DNA of 64,000 nucleotides, from the NCBI GenBank assembly GCA_018336015.1, contig JAGXQZ010000011.1, positions 1 through 64,000 of the forward strand, in the 5' to 3' direction. Under the pieces are notes generated by a model. That model made no database searches. It was given only the letters and a program-made list of their open reading frames with translations, and was not told the DNA's origin. How positions within the stretch are numbered: the stretch's first letter is position 1; every line of letters begins with the position of its first letter. Below, in pieces: positions 25,334 to 36,766 of the stretch. The translations under genes and the position numbers were made by a program. Source of the stretch: Algoriphagus sp. (GTDB lineage: Bacteria; Bacteroidota; Bacteroidia; Cytophagales; Cyclobacteriaceae).

Positions 25334-25427
25334 TTCAGAAGTCTGAAATTTTCAGCTTTCTGATTTCAGATTTCTGACTTAACTCTCTTTAACTTTTCCT
25401 CCGCGTTCTCTGCGCCTCTGCGGTGAA
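25334..25427. repeat. Interspersed repeats between osmC and katG
   Basis: An imperfect hairpin, TTCAGAAGTCTGAAAT (25334-25349) with ATTTCAGATTTCTGA (25363-25377), is followed by the GC-rich element CCGCGTTCTCTGCGCCTCTG (25401-25420) and CGGTGAA. The latter is the uninterrupted form of the element at 24841-24890. Confidence 0.6.
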
Positions 25428-25433
25428 ATAATC

Positions 25434-25465
25434 AAAAAAAAGCGGCCCCTTTCGAGACCGCTTTT
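25434..25465 (-). terminator. Rho-independent terminator after katG
   Basis: AAAAGCGG (25438-25445) pairs with CCGCTTTT (25458-25465) around a 12-base loop. On the minus strand a seven-T run follows (25441-25435), 27 bp past the katG stop. Confidence 0.8.
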
Positions 25466-25492
25466 GTGTGTGATTAGCACTTTTCTATCGGA

Positions 25493-28138
<2,646 letters not shown>

Positions 28139-29212
28139 TCAAAAAGGAAAAATCAACAGCGCATGCTGGCTGACCGTATTGAAATCCCGCCAAACCCGGT
28201 TGAGTTCGGTGTGGGTTTTGGCAGCTTCCAAACCGGCAAAAGGGTGCATTTTGGAATTGACTTCTCGGCAAATTTGAGTCAGTTTGCGACTGGACCTGCT
28301 TACTGATCTGAGGGATTTGTTGGAGATTTTTCCATGGATCTCCAGTTCCTGCCAGGAAACCTCCACCGCGTCGAAAAACTTAATTCTTTCCAGTTCCAGT
28401 TTGGATGCACAGGATTTTTCCAGTTTTTGGAAATAGTCCAAGTGCTTTTGATCGTACTTTCGGAATTCATGTCGCTTCCAAAACGTCTCCGAAATCAGCC
28501 TTTGCAAATGTTGCGTGATCCCGAGAATATTGACCGCCAAAGTCGCTTCCGCAAACTGAAGAAAGGGATAGCGGTAAATCGATTCAGTTCTTGTGACTTT
28601 TTCTGGAAGGATTTCAAAAGCCCGATGTAGAGGAACTTGTAGATTTTCGGTTTTGAAAGCATGACTGCCAGTAGCAATCATTCCCATATAACTCCAGCCA
28701 TCCAAGATTTCCACTTCTTCTTTTTTTAGAATAAAAGCTTTGACGACAGGCTTTCCTTGATCATCCCAAAGCGCTTTTCCGTCCTCCAGCATCTCGCAAT
28801 TGGCTGTAAAATGCGTCGCATGCAAAGCCCCAGAAGCATAGGTCCAACTGCCGGAAATCTCATACTGGTCTCCCTGTCGATTGGCTTTTCCTCCCACAAA
28901 ACCACTTCCTGCCAGGCAAACCTTGGGATCTGCAAAAATTTCCCGACTGATCTCTTGATCCAAAAAACCCACAAACCAACCCGCACCGGCACAGAGTGTC
29001 ACCGTCCAACCCATACTCGAATCGAGTCGTGCTATTTTCTCTTCCAAGAGCAATGCCTCAGGCAAAGTCAAGCCTAGCCCATCAAATTCTGTCGGAACAA
29101 ACAGCTTGAACCATTTTTCCCGATAAATCAAATCGAGCATTTCAGGGCTCAAGCAACCTTGTTTTTCGGCTTTTGGAGCCCAATCGGTATTGACCAGTTC
29201 AGTGGAAATCAT
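28139..29212 (-). CDS. Acyl-CoA dehydrogenase-like flavoprotein
   Basis: This 357-residue protein has the acyl-CoA dehydrogenase layout. It has an N-terminal helical part (LFVPTEFDGLGLTLPEALLL, IARLDSSMGWTVTLCAGAGW), a middle beta domain (GSGFVGGKANRQGDQYEISG, TYASGALHATHFTANCEM) and a C-terminal helical bundle. The LDSSMGWTV and GSWTYASGA patterns are closer to the class of flavin monooxygenases with this fold (DszC/HpaB-like) than to true beta-oxidation enzymes, and no catalytic Glu motif is obvious. The substrate is unknown. It is about 70 bp downstream of the esterase gene, separated by a palindromic repeat. Confidence 0.8.
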   Translation of the reverse strand: MISTELVNTDWAPKAEKQGCLSPEMLDLIYREKWFKLFVPTEFDGLGLTLPEALLLEEKIARLDSSMGWTVTLCAGAGWFVGFLDQEISREIFADPKVCLAGSGFVGGKANRQGDQYEISGSWTYASGALHATHFTANCEMLEDGKALWDDQGKPVVKAFILKKEEVEILDGWSYMGMIATGSHAFKTENLQVPLHRAFEILPEKVTRTESIYRYPFLQFAEATLAVNILGITQHLQRLISETFWKRHEFRKYDQKHLDYFQKLEKSCASKLELERIKFFDAVEVSWQELEIHGKISNKSLRSVSRSSRKLTQICREVNSKMHPFAGLEAAKTHTELNRVWRDFNTVSQHALLIFPF

Positions 29213-29234
29213 GGGACAAGTTTACGAATAAAAA

Positions 29235-29265
29235 GACCTGCCAGGTTTTGAAAACCTGGCAGGTC
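29235..29265. repeat. 31-bp perfect palindrome
   Basis: Two 15-base arms (GACCTGCCAGGTTTT and its complement) flank a single G. It is one of four intergenic palindromes of 31-33 bp in this window (also 46265-46295, 46376-46407, 51413-51445). Lying between two same-strand genes, it could also act as a weak terminator or an RNA-processing site. Confidence 0.9.
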
Positions 29266-29285
29266 AAAGGGGAAAAGAATCCAAA

Positions 29286-30581
29286 TCACTTCTTCTTTTT
29301 CTGAGCTGCCATCCACTCCATGATGGTCACCGGACGGCCGTTGAGCATTACCGGTGAACCGTCAAAATCGGTTCGGGCGACATTGGCATGGGAATATATC
29401 CAAGACCAGTGGCCATTGTAGCGATAGCCTTTTCCACCGTAGAATCCGGTGATGTCGTATACATTGTCGTAGTAAGTGAAGTAGACATTTTTAGCACCAG
29501 CTTGCTTGAGTCTGTGATACAAAGGAACTACGGTTTCATCTGGCTTGGTGGTCATGTCGTCTTTAGCATGCACAAACCACATCGGTACATTCTTGATTTT
29601 TTGCACTTGAGCATCAGAGATAAACTCATTGTTGTAAGCCAATGCAGAGATGTATCCAGCCGCAAAGTAATCCGGATGCTCAAGGATCAATTTCAAGGAC
29701 ATATAACCTCCGTTTGAACAACCTCCTACATAGATTCGAGTAGGATCTACCATCGGGTTTTTGGCTACAAAATCCTGAATCAATGCAAATACGGCAGCAT
29801 TGTAAATGTCATTGGTTTTACCTCGAGTCATGCCTTCTCCTGCATTCATCCAGAAAGTCGGAGTCTGTGGAGCCAATACAAATGCTCCCTCTCCAAACAG
29901 CACCTGCAACTCAGGAGAAGCATAATTGAAAGCTTTGTTGCCCATCAAAGCGATAGTCGGATCGGTTCCGCCTTCTCCTCCACCGTGCAGCCAGATGATC
30001 AGCGGCGCTTTAGTCTTTAGATTTTTTGGAGAAAAAGCTCCATAAGTCAAAGTCGTATTCTCATGGGTGAATTTACCAGTCAGGTCAAACTCATCCACGA
30101 TGGGACGGATTCGGCCGGCTTCTTCGTTCCAGCTTTTCCCGGATTTCGTATGAATCACATTCACTCCGTAATCAATCCAGACATTGGAAGCTCGGTTACC
30201 CATTCTGAGGTATTGGATACCCGATCCTAGCGGATTGACCGGACTGACAGAAAGCACCAAAGTCAGGTGAGTACCGTCATCTTTTCGGTTTCCATTTTCG
30301 TCGGAAGCATAAGTGTAAACGATACTTCGTTTGCCGGAAGCCTGCGCGGCAGGAATCTCTCCCAAAGTAGAAGATCGAGTCACAAACACTTCAAAGTCTG
30401 ATGCGCTTGTCTCCTTGGTCGGATTGGCATCATGAAGGATCACTTTACTGACTGCAGGTCCCCAGTCAAAGCCTTCGATGACCAGTTTGTATTTCCCCGT
30501 TGACGGAGGGTTGTCATTTTTCGCCCAAACCAACAGGGGAAGGGTTAAAAGGAGCAGGATTATTCGTACAGTTTTTTTCAT
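29286..30581 (-). CDS. Secreted alpha/beta-hydrolase esterase
   Basis: This 431-residue protein starts with a signal peptide (MKKTVRIILLLLTLPLLVWA). An N-terminal domain of about 150 residues (KYKLVIEGFDWGPAVSKVIL) resembles the Ig-like domain found before such esterases. An alpha/beta hydrolase follows with LIIWLHGGGEGGTDP, the nucleophile elbow YVGGCSNGGYMS (Ser), an Asp in FVHAKDDMTTKPDE and a late His in YNGHWSWIY. It is probably exported to cleave an ester of a carbohydrate or polymer; the substrate is unknown. The frame is open 69 codons further to 30788, but those codons run through a CTTCC repeat and the signal peptide starts at 30581, so the shorter start is used. Confidence 0.9.
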   Translation of the reverse strand: MKKTVRIILLLLTLPLLVWAKNDNPPSTGKYKLVIEGFDWGPAVSKVILHDANPTKETSASDFEVFVTRSSTLGEIPAAQASGKRSIVYTYASDENGNRKDDGTHLTLVLSVSPVNPLGSGIQYLRMGNRASNVWIDYGVNVIHTKSGKSWNEEAGRIRPIVDEFDLTGKFTHENTTLTYGAFSPKNLKTKAPLIIWLHGGGEGGTDPTIALMGNKAFNYASPELQVLFGEGAFVLAPQTPTFWMNAGEGMTRGKTNDIYNAAVFALIQDFVAKNPMVDPTRIYVGGCSNGGYMSLKLILEHPDYFAAGYISALAYNNEFISDAQVQKIKNVPMWFVHAKDDMTTKPDETVVPLYHRLKQAGAKNVYFTYYDNVYDITGFYGGKGYRYNGHWSWIYSHANVARTDFDGSPVMLNGRPVTIMEWMAAQKKKK

Positions 30582-30740
30582 AAAGGGTAGGTTATGGGTT
30601 TGATGGATATTGAAATGAAATTTCGGAAATGTCAGGATTAGACCTAAGAAAATTACTCGAAAGGCAAGAAGGATGGAAACTGGGATGTAGGGAAGCATGG
30701 AAGACAAGATGATTGAAAGAGTAGCTCCAGTGTACCAACA

Positions 30741-30790
30741 CTTCCTGACTTCCTGACTTCCTGACTTCCCAACCTCCTTGCTTCCCACCT
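30741..30790. repeat. CTTCCTGA tandem repeat
   Basis: Three exact 8-bp units CTTCCTGA (30741-30764) are followed by CTTCC-rich sequence up to the GMC gene stop. A related purine-rich form is seen on the plus strand at 27796-27862 and 32540-32590. It creates a false N-terminal extension of the esterase frame. Confidence 0.75.
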
Positions 30791-30793
30791 CCC

Positions 30794-32485
30794 TTACTTC
30801 ATATTTCCCTTCTTCAACTCCCTCACGGCATAATCCACCGCACGGGCAGTCAGGGCCATGTAGGTAATGGATGGGTTTTGAGTGCCGGTTGAGGTCATCG
30901 CTGCCCCGTCGGTCACAAAGACATTGGGAGCAAGGTGCATCTGATTGAACCCATTCAAAAGTGATGTTTTGGGATCACGTCCCATCCGCACTCCTCCCAT
31001 CTCATGAATGTCCAGCCCAGGAGCTTGCTTGCTGTCATTTTTGTAAATGTTGGTCACTCCTGCTTTGGATAGCATCTCTTCACCCTGTTCGAGAAAATCT
31101 TTGACGATTTTCTCATCATTATCATCGTAGGCGATATCGATCTGAAGCTGAGGAATGCCCCATGGATCTTTCAAATCGGGACTGAGCGATACCAGATTGG
31201 TTTCCTTTGGGATCGTCTCGCCCTGCATCATCATGGAGACCCACCAAGGCCCAGGTTCGGAATTGGCCGCTTTGAATTCCGCTCCAAAAGGTACATCCCT
31301 GGATCCTCCCCAGCCTCCGCGACCGGCAGAGTAGAATGTCATGTAGCCCCGGAGAAAGTCCATTTCCTGTTTTTTTACATTTCGAAAATTGGGCAGCATA
31401 ACCGCAGTGGGGCGACGGCCATAATAGTATTTGTCTTCAAATCCTTCAAATCTGCCTCCCAAGGTGCCCCTGTAATTGTGGAAAGCAATGTATTTGCCCA
31501 AAATCCCCGAATCATTTCCCAATCCATTCGGAAAGCGACTGGAAGTAGAATTGAGCAAAATCAGATTGGTATTCAGGCAAGCGGCATTGAGAAAAATCAC
31601 CTTAGCGAAGTATTCGGTAGCTTCTTTGGTCACTCGGTCTATCACCCGGACCCCCGTAGCTTTACCTTTTGCCTCATCCCAAATCACTGAATGAGCTACC
31701 GAATCCGGGCGGATGGTCAAGTTTCCTGTTTTTGCAGCAGCAGGCAACGTAGATGAATTAGAACTGAAATATCCACCAAAAGGACAGCCCCGATAGCATT
31801 GATTTCTGGCTTGGCATTGACCTCTACCTTGAGCCAAATGAACATCCTTTGGCTGGGTCAAATGGGCACAGCGACCAATCACAAATTTGCGGTCTCCGTA
31901 GGCCTCCAGAATCCTTTTTTGAACTTCCTTTTCCACACAATTCATCTCCCAAGCAGGAAGAAATTCTCCATCCGGGAGGGTTTCCAACCCGTCATAGTTT
32001 CCGCTGATTCCCACAAACCGCTCCACATAGCTATACCAAGGAGCAATGTCTTCATATCGAATCGGCCAATCCACGGCAAAGCCATCCCGCCCGGGACCTT
32101 CAAAATCATACTTACTCCAACGTTGAGTTTGACGCGCCCAAATCAAGGATTTCCCTCCTACCTGGTAGCCTCTGATCCAGTCAAACGGCTTGTTTTGTAC
32201 ATAGGGATGTTCGCTGTCTTTAACGAAAAAATGCTGGGTGTCTTCCGCATAAGCATAGCATCGATTGACCACGGGATTTTCGAGTTCATCGGCTAATGGG
32301 ATTCTGTTTCGGTGAGGCATATCCCAGGCATTTGCGGTCATGGTCGGATAATCTTTCAGGTGCTCGACCTGTCGACCTCGCTCCAAAACCAGCGTCTTCA
32401 AGCCTTTTTCACACAGTTCTTTGGCAGCCCAGCCTCCTGAAATGCCAGAACCAACTACTATCGCGTCGTATTGATGAGAATTCAT
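30794..32485 (-). CDS. GMC-family oxidoreductase
   Basis: This 563-residue FAD protein of the glucose-methanol-choline family has an N-terminal dinucleotide fold (AIVVGSGISGGWAAKELCEK), RGYQVGGKSLIWARQTQRWS (FAD-contact region), and late motifs DIHEMGGVRMGRDPK and NPSITYMALTARAVDY. A cysteine motif GQCQARNQCYRGCPFGG (near residue 220) is typical of the subgroup related to gluconate and sorbitol dehydrogenase large subunits. That subgroup usually comes with a small subunit 3 and a cytochrome; neither is next to it. There is no signal peptide of its own. The substrate is probably a sugar or polyol. Confidence 0.9.
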   Translation of the reverse strand: MNSHQYDAIVVGSGISGGWAAKELCEKGLKTLVLERGRQVEHLKDYPTMTANAWDMPHRNRIPLADELENPVVNRCYAYAEDTQHFFVKDSEHPYVQNKPFDWIRGYQVGGKSLIWARQTQRWSKYDFEGPGRDGFAVDWPIRYEDIAPWYSYVERFVGISGNYDGLETLPDGEFLPAWEMNCVEKEVQKRILEAYGDRKFVIGRCAHLTQPKDVHLAQGRGQCQARNQCYRGCPFGGYFSSNSSTLPAAAKTGNLTIRPDSVAHSVIWDEAKGKATGVRVIDRVTKEATEYFAKVIFLNAACLNTNLILLNSTSSRFPNGLGNDSGILGKYIAFHNYRGTLGGRFEGFEDKYYYGRRPTAVMLPNFRNVKKQEMDFLRGYMTFYSAGRGGWGGSRDVPFGAEFKAANSEPGPWWVSMMMQGETIPKETNLVSLSPDLKDPWGIPQLQIDIAYDDNDEKIVKDFLEQGEEMLSKAGVTNIYKNDSKQAPGLDIHEMGGVRMGRDPKTSLLNGFNQMHLAPNVFVTDGAAMTSTGTQNPSITYMALTARAVDYAVRELKKGNMK

Positions 32486-32702
32486 AGGGGTAAAATAAGA
32501 GTTTCCTCGAAGATTTTGGGGGAATTTTAGACTTTAGGTAGGTCTGGAAGTTGGGAAGAATGGAGGTTTGGGAGTTTGGGAGTTTGAATGAGGAGAGGAT
32601 TTGAAGGTTGTAAAGTGAAAAATTGGAGTGGATTGCAAGAAAAAAACCCAAGACGGAAAATAACATCCAGCTTGGGTTTCAAATTAGGATAGGCTGATAG
32701 CT

Positions 32703-33947
32703 TTACTCGTATCGCAAGGATTCGATTGGATCCAGTTTACTTGCCTTGTATGCGGGTATATATCCTGCGATTAAGCCCACCACGATACAAATCACAAAGG
32801 AAATGATCATCCATAGCCACGGAACCAGAAATCCTCCCGGACCGATAAAGTTGGCGATGATATTGCCAATTCCGATCCCCAACATCATCCCAAAAATTCC
32901 CCCAATCACACAGATGGTAATGGCTTCAATCAAAAACTGCTGACGAATTCTAAGTGGGGTAGCTCCAAGTGCTTTTCGAATTCCAATCTCACGAGTTCGT
33001 TCAGTCACAGAAACGAGCATGATATTCATCAATCCGATAGATGCCCCTAAAAGGGTAATAAAACCGATTCCAAAGCCCCCAATTCGGAGATAACCTGCTA
33101 CTTCCTCCAAGCTTTCTGCAACTGACTCACTTTTTGTTAATTCAAAAGAGTCTTCTTGGGCTACTCGGTCTTGACGGATTTTCCGCATCATGCCTGTCGC
33201 CTGACCCATTTCGTAGTCGATCTTGCCCGGATCTGAGGCTACTCCTGTGATTCGATAGTTGAAAGTGCCGCGGGTATCCAGCCTGGCGGCATTTTCAATA
33301 GGAATCAAAATCTGACGGTCTGCACCTTGGTCTTGGCCCACTCCGCCTTGCTTGTCCAAGACACCGATGATGGTATAGGGCCTACCAAGAAAAGTGATTT
33401 TTTGGTTAAGCGGATCTTCGCCGCTTTCGAACAGGTTTTCTTCCAGCTCTTTTCCAATGATGGCCACACTGTTGCCATATCTCACTTCCATTTGGCTGAA
33501 GTTTCTTCCTTTAGCGAGTTTGATGGCTTTGATCGCGAGGTAATTTTCATCCCCACCACGAATCCTGGTATTGGGGTTAGTCTTTTTCGAACCTCTTTTG
33601 ATTTCGGCTGCACCCGTTACAGATGTAAACACGGTAGAAATGCCTATGGAAGCATATTGTTCTTTGAAACTTTGTGCTTCGCGGAAAGTGATGGATGGAT
33701 ACACTTTCTCTGTTTTTCCTTCCTGAACCACCCTGCCACCACTTGCTCCTTTGTTTCTGATATCGAATGAATTGGCTCCAAGTCCTGCAAAACTCTCAGC
33801 AATCTGAGCCTTGATCCCATCGATAGCGGTAAGCATTCCTACGAGCGAAGAAATACCGATGGCAATAATTGCACCCGTAAGGACTGTTCGAAGCAAATGA
33901 ACCTTGACAGAATTCAGAGCTTCGCGGACATTTTCGATCAAATTCAT
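32703..33947 (-). CDS. MacB/FtsX-type ABC transporter permease
   Basis: This 414-residue membrane protein has one span near the N-terminus (RTVLTGAIIAIGISSLVGML), a MacB-type periplasmic core domain of about 230 residues (SFAGLGANSFDIRNKG to EVAGYLRIGG) and three C-terminal spans in an FtsX domain (GIGFITLLGASIGLMNIMLV, EAITICVIGGIFGMMLGIGI, PWLWMIISFVICIVVGLIAG). The ERTREIGIRKALGAT coupling helix is the hallmark of MacB-like exporters, which work as mechanotransmitters for lipoproteins, peptides or drugs. No ATP-binding subunit or membrane-fusion protein is adjacent, so the partner is encoded elsewhere. Confidence 0.93.
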   Translation of the reverse strand: MNLIENVREALNSVKVHLLRTVLTGAIIAIGISSLVGMLTAIDGIKAQIAESFAGLGANSFDIRNKGASGGRVVQEGKTEKVYPSITFREAQSFKEQYASIGISTVFTSVTGAAEIKRGSKKTNPNTRIRGGDENYLAIKAIKLAKGRNFSQMEVRYGNSVAIIGKELEENLFESGEDPLNQKITFLGRPYTIIGVLDKQGGVGQDQGADRQILIPIENAARLDTRGTFNYRITGVASDPGKIDYEMGQATGMMRKIRQDRVAQEDSFELTKSESVAESLEEVAGYLRIGGFGIGFITLLGASIGLMNIMLVSVTERTREIGIRKALGATPLRIRQQFLIEAITICVIGGIFGMMLGIGIGNIIANFIGPGGFLVPWLWMIISFVICIVVGLIAGYIPAYKASKLDPIESLRYE

Positions 33948-34055
33948 GGATTGTTCGATTTAGAACAGGTTTTTGAAAAGTAGCAGACTAGATTCATTAA
34001 GTATAGGAAAATTGAAGCTTAATCAAGCCACGGATGATAGATTTTAACAGTTTAC

Positions 34056-34667
34056 TCAATGCATTCGATCTCCCCGTAGTTCCATGCTTTTCAGCACTTC
34101 TGCTTCAAAGGTCAACCATTCTTGCCAGCGCTTGTTTACTTTTTCAGGATCCTGATACATCCTAGCCATTTCTATGAAGGTCACGTAATGACCAGCTTCA
34201 GAGATCATCAATTCATAATAAAACTTCTGCAAGTCTTCGTCCTGAATGTTTTTAGACAGCAGTTTAAAGCGCTCACAACTGCGGGCTTCGATTAAGGCAT
34301 TCAGCAGCAAATGCTCTGTCAACTGATCCATCCGGCTACCGCCTTTTTTCACAAAATCAGTCAGTCGGGTGACGTATTCATCCTTTCGCTGCCTTCCAAA
34401 CTTCATTCCCCGCTTTTTCAACTGCTCCATCACCCGCTCAAAGTGCCCCCACTCCTCCGCTACTATTGGAGTCAATGTATCTACCAAGTATTCCAAATCA
34501 TTGAATCTGACGATCAAGCTGATACAGGACGAAGCGGCCTTCTGCTCACAATACGCATGGTCCACCAAAATATCCTCAATCTGCATTTGCGCAATATCCA
34601 CCCATCTCGGGTCGGTAGGCAGCTTGAGGTGAAGCATCTTTTGACGGGTGGTTTCTTCCCAACTCAT
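34056..34667 (-). CDS. miaE: tRNA-(ms2io6A) hydroxylase MiaE
   Basis: This 203-residue diiron protein hydroxylates the isopentenyl group on ms2i6A37 of tRNA. A four-helix bundle carries two Glu/His sets: Glu41 in HAYCEQKAASSCI, Glu72 and His75 in AEEWGHFERVM, ALIEARSCERFKLL and ISEAGHYVTFIEMA. Length and motifs match MiaE. It complements mtaB, another tRNA-37 modifier in this window, but they are not in one operon. The short gap upstream shows no promoter box. Confidence 0.93.
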   Translation of the reverse strand: MSWEETTRQKMLHLKLPTDPRWVDIAQMQIEDILVDHAYCEQKAASSCISLIVRFNDLEYLVDTLTPIVAEEWGHFERVMEQLKKRGMKFGRQRKDEYVTRLTDFVKKGGSRMDQLTEHLLLNALIEARSCERFKLLSKNIQDEDLQKFYYELMISEAGHYVTFIEMARMYQDPEKVNKRWQEWLTFEAEVLKSMELRGDRMH

Positions 34668-34700
34668 AGTTAATTAACCTTTACAACTAGTCATTCTTAC

Positions 34701-34793
34701 ACTTCAACATTCGGTGTTCGAAATTCGATATTCTTCATTCTATTATTGACAAGTAATTTCGAATATCGAATGCTGAATATCGAAAATTGAAGT
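34701..34793. repeat. Long imperfect inverted repeat
   Basis: Two 33-bp arms (34701-34733 and 34761-34793) are imperfect complements around a 27-base loop, made of TTCGATATTC/GAATATCGAA motifs. It lies between miaE and the porin gene and could fold into a long hairpin at the end of the porin transcript. Confidence 0.7.
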
Positions 34794-34819
34794 TTTTGGA
34801 GGATAATCGATACATCTCG

Positions 34820-36766
34820 TCAATCAAACAAATACCAAGAAATTCCCAAATCCAAGAAAGAGCGATAACCGGTGTAATCCGGCGTCACGAAATATCCTTC
34901 CTGAGACATCATGCCAGCATTCAGGTGGTTGTATTTGAAGAGCACGCGCGTTCGGTTGATCCGAAAGTCCAGAAATAAATCGAAAATCGGGTACACATAT
35001 ACATTGAAGGTATTTTGCAAATGGAATTGCTGAAGTGAGGGATCATACGCTTCCGCAAAATAGGATGACCTGAATCTTGCATCAATCCCCATTTGAACCA
35101 CCACATTGTTGTCAAACAAAGGGCTGTCGAAATAAAACTTGGTATTGTTAAACCAAGTTGGAATTCGGAATGCATCTGCCGCTTCTCCTGTGATTTGAGT
35201 GAAAATGACTTCGGTTTCCAGCCTGAATTTTTTACCGATATTCATTTTTGCCTCAATTGCCGGCATAATCATAAAGGCCTGCCCACTCGCTTGAGTCACC
35301 TTTCGCTCCGTGTTGAAATAGACGTAGTTATTAATTCGATTGAGCGTAAGGTTTGGTCTGAGGTGAATCGATTTGATATCGGCTTTTATCGTACCCTTGA
35401 TCTGATCTACCCCGATGTTGGCAAAATCATTGTCCCAGCGGTGATGATTACTTACGAATAGCTGCTGCATCGAGGTGGGTTTGTAGAGCGCCTTGGTATA
35501 TTCCACATCGAGCCAAGGAGAGATAAATACTCCGTGAATTCTGAAATTACCCGGAATGAGGTATTCGCCATCGGCACTGATTTCCCATTTTTCAGAAAGT
35601 TTACCAATAAGTTCTCCACCAATAAACACCTCGTTGAACGCCTGTCTTGGCTGGGTAAAATAAGGACTGATCATCCGTCCATTTCGCAGCTTGAGGTAGG
35701 AATTGTAGTAAAAGCCTTTGAAGGTTCCTTTCAAGCCAACTTCATTTCTCCACTCCGCAAAATCATTTCTATTCAGCGTGGTGTCCGGATTGATAAATCG
35801 GTTTTTGTTAAAAAACAGGGAATCAGATGTATTTAAAAAGGAGCGAAAAACCAGATTCTGATTTTTTCGATCCAAGACATGGTAGAATTGGAGGCCATTT
35901 CCCAGTTTGTATTCATGGTACAGGTGATACTCCTGTCTTAGGTCTCTTGCCTGTGAATTCTGAAGCCAAATTTTAGCGTCTTCATAGGTGAAATAGAGTG
36001 AGTTGGGGTCAACTTCCGGCGGGATGATCCCTCCGATTTCATTCACGGTATGTTTCATCCTAGAGAATGCACCCAGTAACCAATATTTCCCATTTTCAGA
36101 TCGGTAATTGGTATGAAATGCATAGGCATTTTGGACCGCCATATGATCGTCTCGTTGCGCAGGATTGAGTGTTTTTCTGATCCGAAGCGTATTGAAATCG
36201 ATGCCTACATTCCACCGGGGATTGATATTTCTGGCAAAAGAAACGTCGAGCATGTTTCTGTTTCCCCCTCCAAAAAACGCTGCCATTTCCGTGAAAGGAG
36301 ACTTGGTATCATAAAACTTCCTTTTGGAAGGATCTCTGAAGTAAATGTCGTAGGCATGAAAGCCTGAGGTGAGGCCAATTTGCTCCGGAAGAGTATAAAA
36401 AACCGGCTTGGCCGCACTGCCTATGTTTCCAAGATCTTGGTATTTCCAAGTAGATTTGGCAACAGGATCGTAGTTGTGAAAATTGTTGAGCAGTGTGTCT
36501 TGCTCAATCAGCTGAAGCCGATTTCGCTTAATGTTTTTTTCATAAAAATACAGGGTGGTCTTGGGACCATACACCTGCTTGGTACTGTCATCTAGCAGCG
36601 TACGACGGCCCTCGGTCTCCTGTTCCTCCTGTTCAACCAGCTGCCTTCCCTGCCTAGCACCTGCCGGATTGCCAGTCCCAACCTGCGGGATAGGCCGCTG
36701 GGCAAACAGGTCCTGACTTTGGATCAGAAAAAAGAGGATACATAAAAGGAGAGCCTTTCTAATCAC
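34820..36766 (-). CDS. Putative outer-membrane porin (Bacteroidota type)
   Basis: This 648-residue protein has a signal peptide (LLLCILFFLIQSQDLFAQ). A charged linker follows, rich in Gln/Glu/Arg (residues 25-60), then about 550 residues of alternating hydrophobic strands with many aromatic residues (GKYWLLGAFSRMKH, LRQEYHLYHEYKLGNG, FDLFLDFRINRTRVLFKY), ending in an aromatic-rich strand (YRSFLDLGISWYLFD). It fits the putative porin family of Bacteroidota; the solute is unknown. Its ATG overlaps the lpxK stop by four bases, so it is translated from the lpxK transcript. Confidence 0.85.
   Translation of the reverse strand: MIRKALLLCILFFLIQSQDLFAQRPIPQVGTGNPAGARQGRQLVEQEEQETEGRRTLLDDSTKQVYGPKTTLYFYEKNIKRNRLQLIEQDTLLNNFHNYDPVAKSTWKYQDLGNIGSAAKPVFYTLPEQIGLTSGFHAYDIYFRDPSKRKFYDTKSPFTEMAAFFGGGNRNMLDVSFARNINPRWNVGIDFNTLRIRKTLNPAQRDDHMAVQNAYAFHTNYRSENGKYWLLGAFSRMKHTVNEIGGIIPPEVDPNSLYFTYEDAKIWLQNSQARDLRQEYHLYHEYKLGNGLQFYHVLDRKNQNLVFRSFLNTSDSLFFNKNRFINPDTTLNRNDFAEWRNEVGLKGTFKGFYYNSYLKLRNGRMISPYFTQPRQAFNEVFIGGELIGKLSEKWEISADGEYLIPGNFRIHGVFISPWLDVEYTKALYKPTSMQQLFVSNHHRWDNDFANIGVDQIKGTIKADIKSIHLRPNLTLNRINNYVYFNTERKVTQASGQAFMIMPAIEAKMNIGKKFRLETEVIFTQITGEAADAFRIPTWFNNTKFYFDSPLFDNNVVVQMGIDARFRSSYFAEAYDPSLQQFHLQNTFNVYVYPIFDLFLDFRINRTRVLFKYNHLNAGMMSQEGYFVTPDYTGYRSFLDLGISWYLFD

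Noticed and set aside
30582..30788. N-terminal extension of the secreted esterase
   Set aside because: It translates a CTTCC repeat and precedes a clear signal peptide.
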